Under the pieces are notes generated by a model. The model was not told the DNA's origin. It was given only the letters and a program-made list of their open reading frames with translations, and ran no database searches. A stretch of 5,991 nucleotides of DNA from Methanomassiliicoccales archaeon PtaU1.Bin030 (GTDB lineage Archaea; Thermoplasmatota; Thermoplasmata; Methanomassiliicoccales; Methanomassiliicoccaceae): positions 1 through 5,991 of the forward strand of contig MVRB01000064.1 in NCBI GenBank assembly GCA_002067635.1. Direction: 5' to 3'. Both the position numbers and the translations under genes were made by a program. This document shows positions 1 to 4,874 of the stretch, in pieces. Each line of letters begins with the position of its first letter. The first letter of the stretch is position 1.

Positions 1-266
1 ACTTAAATTCATTGGCGAAATGCTGTGGGCAGGTCTGCCAGCGGGCCGGTCGTGATCTTTGAGAGCGGCCGCTTTTTCCCCTCCCAAGCAAACATCTTAC
101 CTGGGAGCGTTGGCGAACAGCACGACCTGGACGATCTTATGCTGCAGCTCAAAATACCTAACGCAAGATAATTGTATCATCCCAGGAAGTTCATAAGTGA
201 GAAGAAAATGCGATCCAACACTCCTTATAGCGATTCTATCAGTTCTTTACCGCCGTATGGGCGTAG
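1..266. other. Upstream region with no supportable gene
   Basis: No recognisable gene lies here. The most gene-like stretch is a 48-codon plus-strand frame from a GTG at 25 to TAA at 169-171, with an in-frame TAA at 4-6 upstream. By hand count about two thirds of its codons end in G or C, a coding-like bias. It has no Shine-Dalgarno sequence and I recognise no family in the peptide. A minus-strand frame over the same bases is also open, so strand cannot be decided. It may be a gene remnant or chance. From about 172 the DNA becomes AT-richer and probably serves as the promoter region of the downstream Lrp gene. Confidence 0.3.
223..231 (+). promoter_or_regulatory. Weak TATA-like element before the Lrp gene
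   Basis: The sequence CCTTATAGC is the best archaeal TATA-like match upstream of the GTG at 267. A start site about 25 nt downstream would fall near 250 and leave a leader of about 15 nt. The match is poor and no BRE-like purine run precedes it, so this is a tentative call. It lies inside the 20-codon leader-like frame at 208-270, so the two interpretations compete. Confidence 0.2.
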
Positions 267-791
267 GTGAACCCTTATTCGGAGGTTCAGGAGCCAATCT
301 ATAAATCATCCGGTGAGCCATTAAAGTGGCTGGCAGGTGGTGGGAGAGCGGTCACCGTCGATGAGATGAACCAGCGTATCCTAAGGCTTCTGAAGATGGA
401 CGGGAAGATGACCTACCGGGAGGTGGCGGAGAAGCTCCGGAGATCGCCCTCCACGGTCCGTGATCGCATCAAGAGGATGGAGGACTTCAACGTGATCCTG
501 GGGTACTCGGCCATCGTAAACAACGAGCTCATGGGCATGCAGTCCGACGCCATTGTGCTCGCCAACATCGGAGATGGTGTGACCGTCAAGGACCTCCGCA
601 AGCTGCGGAACGTGGATGGGGTGATGGAGGTCCTCCTTGTTAGCGGGGGAAGAGGGGTACTTATCCGGCTGCACGCGCCGGACAATCACACCCTGGAGAG
701 CACCATAGCCAACTCCATCATCCCCCTGGGCCTGAAGGACGTAGAGGTCCGCATCATCCTTGAATCGGTCATGCGGTTCCCCGGGATCTAG
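267..791 (+). CDS. Lrp/AsnC family transcriptional regulator
   Basis: This is a DNA-binding regulator of the feast/famine type, which usually forms dimers or octamers and senses amino acids. An N-terminal winged HTH (about residues 31-80) opens with VDEMNQRILRLL, matching the family's usual LDxxDxxIL, and contains the recognition segment SPSTVRDRIKRM. A C-terminal RAM ligand-binding domain covers about residues 95-168; its usual acidic turn (G-x-x-D) reads GGRG here, so ligand preference may differ. The protein is 174 residues against about 150 for the family because of roughly 28 extra residues before the HTH. The GTG at 267 is chosen because a TAG lies directly before it (264-266) and the next in-frame start (ATG 366) would cut into the first helix. 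The SD is weak. It converges on and overlaps the glutamate synthase operon; in E. coli, gltBDF is a classic Lrp target, so control of that operon is a reasonable inference. Confidence 0.9.
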   Translation: MNPYSEVQEPIYKSSGEPLKWLAGGGRAVTVDEMNQRILRLLKMDGKMTYREVAEKLRRSPSTVRDRIKRMEDFNVILGYSAIVNNELMGMQSDAIVLANIGDGVTVKDLRKLRNVDGVMEVLLVSGGRGVLIRLHAPDNHTLESTIANSIIPLGLKDVEVRIILESVMRFPGI

Positions 792-1633
792 TTCCAGATG
801 GCCGTGGAATCGAACCGTCCGGTGAACGGCCTAGAGGACAGGGGCTTTATCTTGGTGAACCTGCTCCAGTCTCTCTCCACCTTGACGCTGAAGGTGTTCT
901 CGAAGTCGGCGATCAGCTCATCAAGGATCTTGATGTCCTCATCGCTCAGGTCGGAGATGGACGCTCCCATGCCCAGCTGGTGCTTCTCCACCTTCCCACG
1001 GACGTAGATGCTCCCTCCGTGGATGCCCGTGCCTATGAAGGAGCCCACCGGGGACTCGCCCTCGGGCACACCCTCGCCCAGGACCAGGATGTTGCCTCCG
1101 GCCATGTACTCCCCGAGATAATCGCCGGTAGTACCACCGATCACGATGGCCGGCCTTTCTTCGCCGAACTCCTTCATGTGGATGCCCACCCGGAAACCGG
1201 AGCTGCCGCGGACCAGGATGCGGCCGCCACGCAGGGAGAGGCCGGTGACGTCCCAGGCGTTGCCGTGTATGACGATGCGACCGGAGGACATGGTGTTGCC
1301 CGTCATGTCCTGGGCATTGCCGAAGACCTCGATGGTGGGGCCGTCCAGGAACGCCCCTAGGTCGTTGCCCGGAGTACCCTTTATGGCCACGTACAGGTCC
1401 TTGGCCTTGGCCGCGGACCCTATGTATCTCTGTCCTAGAACGCCATCGATTATTATGCGCTTGGACCCCTCTGCGATGGCCTTGCGGACCTCGGAGTTGA
1501 GGGCCATGTGCTCTAAGGGCCTACCCCAACGGTCCCTGCTCGTGGCATCGATTATCGTCTCTGAAATACCATCTCTATTCTTGCGGACTGTAACTTTATA
1601 GATCGGGCTAATCCTCTCACCCCCACCCCTCAC
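788..1633 (-). CDS. Glutamate synthase, GXGXG (alpha C-terminal) subunit
   Basis: This is the stand-alone counterpart of the C-terminal domain of bacterial GltB, a right-handed beta-helix that packs against the FMN synthase domain and is structural rather than catalytic. Repeated G-x(6,7)-G units run through about residues 86-211, for example GNAQDMTG, GNAWDVTG and GGTTGDYLG, each followed by a glycine-rich turn. A tail of about 65 residues (SISDLSDEDIKILDEL onward) is typical of the archaeal form. FwdC/FmdC of formylmethanofuran dehydrogenase shares this fold, but the adjacent amidotransferase and FMN genes decide for glutamate synthase. The GTG at 1633-1631 is the only in-frame standard start that keeps the whole domain; it overlaps the preceding gene by 17 nt and has only a weak SD, so the exact start is uncertain. 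The UAG stop shares CTAG with the stop of the convergent Lrp gene. Confidence 0.9.
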   Translation of the reverse strand: MRGGGERISPIYKVTVRKNRDGISETIIDATSRDRWGRPLEHMALNSEVRKAIAEGSKRIIIDGVLGQRYIGSAAKAKDLYVAIKGTPGNDLGAFLDGPTIEVFGNAQDMTGNTMSSGRIVIHGNAWDVTGLSLRGGRILVRGSSGFRVGIHMKEFGEERPAIVIGGTTGDYLGEYMAGGNILVLGEGVPEGESPVGSFIGTGIHGGSIYVRGKVEKHQLGMGASISDLSDEDIKILDELIADFENTFSVKVERDWSRFTKIKPLSSRPFTGRFDSTAIWN

Positions 1634-3173
1634 CGACGTGTTTCACACCCATGACCTCGGCGATCTTGGGATTGGGGCCGAAGTACCGTAACCGGTCCCG
1701 ATTGCCCACCAGGGATTCCACGGCATCAATGCCCATGGCCCCCAGCACCTCTTTCAGCTCTTCGTTCCACGCTGTGTACAGCCGGGTGACACGGGCCGCC
1801 CCGATGGCTGGATCCAGTCGGGAGACCAGGTCCGGCCGCTGCGTGGTGATCCCCCAAGCACAGACCCCGCGGTGGCAGGACTGGCAAACCTGACAGCCCA
1901 TGGCTATGAGCGCCGAAGTGCACACGCTAGCGACGTCAGCCCCCAAGGCGATAACCTTGATCATGTCCGCAGAGCTGCGGATGGAGCCACCGGCGATGAG
2001 GGTGATGCGGTTCCTCAGCCCCTCGGCGGTGAGCCGCTTGTCCACCACTGCGGTCGCCACCTCGATGGGCAGGCCCGCGTGGTCCCTGATGACCCTCGGT
2101 GACGAACCGGTGCCGCCCCGGAACCCGTCGAGGGTGATGAAGTCCGCACCAGCCCGGACCACGCCTGAGGCGATGGCTCCCACGTTGTGGACGGCAGCTA
2201 TCTTGACCCCCACTGGGACACGGTGCTCCGTGCTCTCCTTCAGGGCGGCGATGAGCTGCTGAAGGTCTTCGATGGAGTAAATATCGTGATGAGGGTACGG
2301 CGACAGGGCGTCGGTCCCCAGCGGGATCCGCCTGGAGGAGGATATGAGCTCCGTGACCTTCTCCCCCGGCAGGTGGCCGCCGACACCGGGTTTGGCGCCC
2401 TGGCCGATCTTGATCTCCACTGCCGCAGTCCTCTGGAGATAGTCCGCGGTGACGCCGAAGCGACCGGAGGCGACCTCGCTGATGACGTTTTCGGCGAAGG
2501 GGAAGAAGTCGGAGTGCAGCCCGCCCTCGCCCGAACCGGCCAGTATATGTAGGTTCTTGGCCGCCTGCAGAAGGGCCAGCTGGGTGTTGTAGCTGACCGC
2601 CCCCAGGGAGATGTGGCCTATCATCAGGGGCATTTCCATGGCCACAATGGGGTTGGTAACCTCGCTTCCGGTGATATAGCCGTCACTGGACAGGGTGATC
2701 TTCCCGGTCCGGCGGCCCACATATGTTCGTGTCTCCACCTCCTCTCTCAGGGGGTCGATGGAGGGGTTGGTGACCTGAGCGGAGTCGAGGATGAGGTCAT
2801 CGAAGATCATTCCATACGGCATGTCCGTACCGCAAGACGATAGGAGAACGCCACCTGAGGTAGCCTGCGCGGTAATGGCCTGCCTCACCCTCTCCGTGTA
2901 GCTGGCATGGGGAGGGTACTGGGTCGGCAGATGGACTATGTCGATGGCCTTCGCCGGGCAGGTCGCCACGCATCTCTGGCAAGCGACGCAGTTGCCCTTG
3001 TACCTTATGCCGTCATCATCCCATTCCAGGGCCCCGAAGCTGCATTCCTTGACGCACCTCTTGCACTTTATGCATAGGTTGCGGTCGATCGAGGGCTTGA
3101 ACTTCTCATGGATAACATTGCGGTAGATGCTCTCCGGGTCCTTTCTTTTAGCCGTCTGATCGCCCCCGCTCAT
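1617..3173 (-). CDS. Archaeal-type glutamate synthase, ferredoxin + FMN synthase subunit
   Basis: This is the catalytic synthase subunit, which combines ammonia from glutamine with 2-oxoglutarate and reduces the product to glutamate on FMN. The protein has 518 residues, close to the roughly 510 of the methanogen enzyme. Two 4Fe-4S ferredoxin motifs lie at the N terminus (C34, C37, C40, C44 and C62, C65, C68, C72). The FMN barrel spans about 150-480, with KIGQGAKPGVGGHLPG (256-270) and the phosphate-binding GFRGGTGSSP (350-359). The 3Fe-4S ligands of glutamate synthases are C427, C433 and C438 with the canonical x5/x4 spacing; C430 is an additional cysteine between them. The frame extends upstream to 3266, but those 31 residues are low-complexity shadow of the preceding gene. 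The ATG at 3173 has a good SD (GAGGGGGTG, 5-nt spacing) and overlaps the preceding stop as ATGA. Electrons probably arrive via the fused ferredoxin domain; no GltD gene is present in the window. Confidence 0.94.
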   Translation of the reverse strand: MSGGDQTAKRKDPESIYRNVIHEKFKPSIDRNLCIKCKRCVKECSFGALEWDDDGIRYKGNCVACQRCVATCPAKAIDIVHLPTQYPPHASYTERVRQAITAQATSGGVLLSSCGTDMPYGMIFDDLILDSAQVTNPSIDPLREEVETRTYVGRRTGKITLSSDGYITGSEVTNPIVAMEMPLMIGHISLGAVSYNTQLALLQAAKNLHILAGSGEGGLHSDFFPFAENVISEVASGRFGVTADYLQRTAAVEIKIGQGAKPGVGGHLPGEKVTELISSSRRIPLGTDALSPYPHHDIYSIEDLQQLIAALKESTEHRVPVGVKIAAVHNVGAIASGVVRAGADFITLDGFRGGTGSSPRVIRDHAGLPIEVATAVVDKRLTAEGLRNRITLIAGGSIRSSADMIKVIALGADVASVCTSALIAMGCQVCQSCHRGVCAWGITTQRPDLVSRLDPAIGAARVTRLYTAWNEELKEVLGAMGIDAVESLVGNRDRLRYFGPNPKIAEVMGVKHVGEGWG

Positions 3174-4399
3174 CTGAACACCCCCTCGAACGGTGCTTCC
3201 GTGCCTTTGCGCATGAGTCCCTTCCCCACCTGCGCGATCATGGGGCTGCCTGGATTGCCAACCCAAGTGGTGGCCTGCTCCTCCACGACCCGGACCGCGC
3301 TCTCTTCGGAGACAGCGTAGTAGCGGCTGCCGTCCATGGATCGGCCGAACAGAAGGGGCCGGAGCTTCTTGCGGTCGGCCATGGCGATCAGGGTTATGTC
3401 GGGCCTGCTCCTTCCCACCAGGATGGAGAACGGCCCATTGAGGAAAGCCTCCTTGTACGTCATCCGGATCTGCTCGGCGAGCTTCCTGCTTCTTTCGTCC
3501 ATACGCTCGATCTGCGAATAATATTGCGGAGCAAGAGCGAACGCAGCCACCTGTGGCGGCAGGTTATGGCGGCGGACCAGGAGGTCCCAGAGGTAGGTGA
3601 CGACCTCGGTGTCTGTGAGGAGAGAGAGGCGATAGCCGTTCATCTCCACGAGCTTGCGGTTGACACCGTAGGAGGTGATCTCCCCGTTGTGGCAGACCGA
3701 CCAGTCCAGGAGGCTGATCGGATGCGCGCCGGCCCACCACCCCGGAGAGTTCGTGGGGAATCTGGAGTGGGAGAGCCACATGGAGGCCTGGTAGCGCTCG
3801 AGGTCGTAGTGCTCGGCGATCTCGTAGGAGTAACCGTTCCCCTTGAACACGGCCATGTCCTTACCGCTGGACACGCACATTGCCCCCGGGATGGTGCCGT
3901 TAATGCCCAGCACGATGTCCACGATGCACTCATCAGGGGTCTGGTCCCGTAAGACGAACATCTTGGACCTGGGCTGGGGATCGAAGAAATACCGCCACAC
4001 ACTGGGGAAGGGGGGCCTCATGGAGCGGACCCTCTTCGTGGGGACGGAACCTTCTCGCACTATCTCCCCGCGGTCCTTCAAATACTCCTCCGCCGCTATC
4101 CTCGAATCCTCATCATCGAAGAAGAACTGCATGCAGTAATGGTCCTTGTACTCCTTTGGAAAGAGCCCATACGCTGAGTATCCGGCCCCTAGGCCGTTCT
4201 CGCGCTCCCTCATAGTGGTGAGCATGCTCGTGATGGTACTACCTGGTATCTTACCGCCGTTCACATCAATGGTCCCGGCGATCCCACAACCGCCCATCAT
4301 GTACTGGAGCCCCGGTGGCCGCTGGGCTCCGAAGCTCGGAAGTAAGGGAAGATCCTCGCGTCTATCGAACTCATCCTCGTTGTCGTACCCCTTCCTCAT
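3170..4399 (-). CDS. Glutamate synthase, class-II glutamine amidotransferase subunit
   Basis: This subunit hydrolyses glutamine and passes ammonia to the FMN synthase subunit encoded next. The Ntn-type class-II amidotransferase features are all visible: candidate nucleophile C38 in GGCGIAGTID, the substrate-binding block HSRFPTNSPGWWAGAHPI (211-228), the oxyanion-hole motif CHNGE (236-240) and TDTE (262-265). The catalytic set looks intact. C38 is not next to the initiator Met, so 37 residues must be removed, as in bacterial GltB, which has a propeptide of similar size; alternatively translation starts at Met34 or Met35. The ATG at 4399 is preferred because an AGGT SD lies 8 nt before it, whereas no SD precedes Met34/35. 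It is the first gene of the operon and its TGA overlaps the next ATG. Homologues GlxB and MgsA belong to related enzymes (N-methylglutamate synthase), so the acceptor is inferred, although the ferredoxin-fused partner favours glutamate synthase. Confidence 0.92.
   Translation of the reverse strand: MRKGYDNEDEFDRREDLPLLPSFGAQRPPGLQYMMGGCGIAGTIDVNGGKIPGSTITSMLTTMRERENGLGAGYSAYGLFPKEYKDHYCMQFFFDDEDSRIAAEEYLKDRGEIVREGSVPTKRVRSMRPPFPSVWRYFFDPQPRSKMFVLRDQTPDECIVDIVLGINGTIPGAMCVSSGKDMAVFKGNGYSYEIAEHYDLERYQASMWLSHSRFPTNSPGWWAGAHPISLLDWSVCHNGEITSYGVNRKLVEMNGYRLSLLTDTEVVTYLWDLLVRRHNLPPQVAAFALAPQYYSQIERMDERSRKLAEQIRMTYKEAFLNGPFSILVGRSRPDITLIAMADRKKLRPLLFGRSMDGSRYYAVSEESAVRVVEEQATTWVGNPGSPMIAQVGKGLMRKGTEAPFEGVFR
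3179..3187 (-). promoter_or_regulatory. Ribosome binding site deciding the FMN-subunit start
   Basis: Read on the minus strand this is GAGGGGGTG, 5 nt before the ATG at 3173. It fixes the start of the synthase subunit there rather than at the in-frame ATG at 3266, which has no comparable signal and would add 31 non-homologous residues. The start also overlaps the upstream TGA as ATGA, the usual sign of translational coupling. Confidence 0.6.
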
Positions 4400-4407
4400 A
4401 ACATTCT

Positions 4408-4411
4408 ACCT
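4408..4411 (-). promoter_or_regulatory. Weak Shine-Dalgarno of the amidotransferase gene
   Basis: AGGT on the minus strand lies 8 nt before the ATG at 4399. It supports the long, propeptide-bearing start over the internal Met34/Met35. It overlaps the stop codon of a 19-codon leader-like frame (4465-4406). Confidence 0.4.
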
Positions 4412-4482
4412 GCCAATGGACCGCGCATGCCAACCGGCATCAATGCGATTGCTAGGTTCCCACATCTAAACAGCTCCACTTA

Positions 4483-4503
4483 TTAATCGTTGTTATTTAT
4501 TCG
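4483..4503 (-). promoter_or_regulatory. Probable core promoter of the glutamate synthase operon
   Basis: The minus strand reads GAATAAATAACA followed by ATTAATAAG, two overlapping TATA-like options in the AT-rich region upstream of the operon. Transcription starting about 25 nt downstream would begin near 4460-4475 and give a leader of roughly 60-75 nt. I cannot choose between the two A/T cores, and neither is a strong archaeal consensus. It is the best-placed candidate upstream of the three-gene operon. Confidence 0.35.
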
Positions 4504-4564
4504 ATTCCCTTAAGAATTTTTTAATAGATTTTCATACAGAATTGAAATCAGCGTTTAAATTATC

Positions 4565-4601
4565 ATCTATATAGATATTGTGAAAATAGATGAATATCTA
4601 T
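4565..4601. promoter_or_regulatory. Palindromic operator-like array (ATCTAT/ATAGAT)
   Basis: This 37-bp segment contains a perfect 12-bp palindrome ATCTATATAGAT (4565-4576), a further ATAGAT at 4586-4591 and ATCTAT at 4596-4601. The outer arms ATAGATATT (4571-4579) and AATATCTAT (4593-4601) also form a perfect 9-bp inverted repeat around a 13-nt spacer. Another ATAGAT lies at 4524-4529. The array sits about 60-100 bp upstream of the presumed operon TATA box, a position typical of an archaeal activator site. The first palindrome could instead act as a plus-strand TATA box. The symmetry is directly visible; binding is inference. Confidence 0.4.
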
Positions 4602-4810
4602 TAGGAGTAACAAACGATCCCTTTCGTAGGCGTCTCCATTTCGCTCCCGAAGGAAGGCCTTCAAACCTACCAGTCTCCGCAGTTATGGAATGCGTTTTCC
4701 CAGAGGCATACCACTGCGTTCATCAATGATTCCTCCAAGAATGAGGTCGTTCTTAGAGATCCTAGCATCCAGGGGGGAAAAGGGTGTTTTTTCGGTAATC
4801 ACCGATCGGC
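4602..4810. other. Intergenic stretch without a confirmed gene
   Basis: No known gene or RNA family is recognisable here. What can be seen: an AGGAG sequence (4603-4607, +) followed by an 83-codon stop-free frame (4611-4859) with no ATG, GTG or TTG; a minus-strand 18-codon ORF (4723-4667) with a GGAGG SD 8 nt upstream; a 10-bp palindrome GAAGGCCTTC at 4653-4662; and a six-T run at 4787-4792 that could end a plus-strand transcript. A tRNA is unlikely because I find no T-loop GGTTCGAATCC-like sequence. Confidence 0.35.
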
Positions 4811-4830
4811 CCATTATATTACTATAAGAT

Positions 4831-4841
4831 TCTATATAGAT
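4831..4841 (+). promoter_or_regulatory. Palindromic TATA/operator of the XRE-CBS gene
   Basis: TCTATATAGAT includes a perfect 10-bp palindrome (4831-4840) and is identical to 4566-4576 in the array upstream of the glutamate synthase operon. Its TATA core would place transcription start near 4860, leaving a leader of about 15 nt that holds the SD. A site lying on the TATA box is typical of repression, so autoregulation is likely. Other A/T cores at 4813-4829 are alternative TATA boxes. Because the core is symmetrical, the region might also fire leftward. Confidence 0.4.
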
Positions 4842-4857
4842 GACCAGGTAATAACAG

Positions 4858-4868
4858 GGTGACGGTGA
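4858..4868 (+). promoter_or_regulatory. Tandem Shine-Dalgarno before the TTG start
   Basis: GGTGAC occurs twice in a row (4858-4863, 4864-4869). The second GGTGA lies 6 nt before the TTG at 4875, which supports that unusual start over the TTG codons at 4884 and 4890 and over the ATG at 4935. The ATG at 4935 has its own GGAG 9 nt upstream but would remove conserved residues ahead of the HTH. Confidence 0.5.
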
Positions 4869-4874
4869 CGGTAT

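Noticed and set aside
980..1601. Plus-strand open frames of 126 and 151 codons
   Set aside because: They are antisense to the GXGXG-repeat gene. The periodic glycine codons suppress stops on the other strand, and no recognisable domain is present.
788..1633. Formylmethanofuran dehydrogenase subunit C
   Set aside because: The fold is shared, but the gene is overlapped by a glutamate synthase FMN gene and lies in an operon with a class-II amidotransferase.
2187..2552. 121-codon plus-strand open frame
   Set aside because: It is antisense to the FMN synthase barrel, with no SD-supported gene context and no recognisable motif.
3174..3266. 31-residue N-terminal extension of the FMN synthase subunit
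   Set aside because: It overlaps the end of the amidotransferase gene in another frame, lacks an SD and has no family-like sequence; the ATG at 3173 has a clear SD and an ATGA overlap.
3524..3952. 142-codon plus-strand open frame
   Set aside because: It lies wholly antisense to the amidotransferase gene, whose catalytic motifs are intact. It has low-complexity composition and is a shadow of GC-rich coding.
4653..4662. 10-bp palindrome GAAGGCCTTC as a terminator or operator
   Set aside because: It is isolated, has no loop and no following T run, and is not repeated elsewhere in the window.
4737..4754. AAGAA/TTCTT hairpin
   Set aside because: The stem is only 5 bp and A/T-rich, so it is too weak to call as a terminator or riboswitch element.
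4465..4874. tRNA, C/D-box RNA, CRISPR repeats or insertion-sequence ends
   Set aside because: There is no T-loop consensus, no convincing C/D box pair, no regularly spaced repeats, and no terminal inverted repeats with target duplications.
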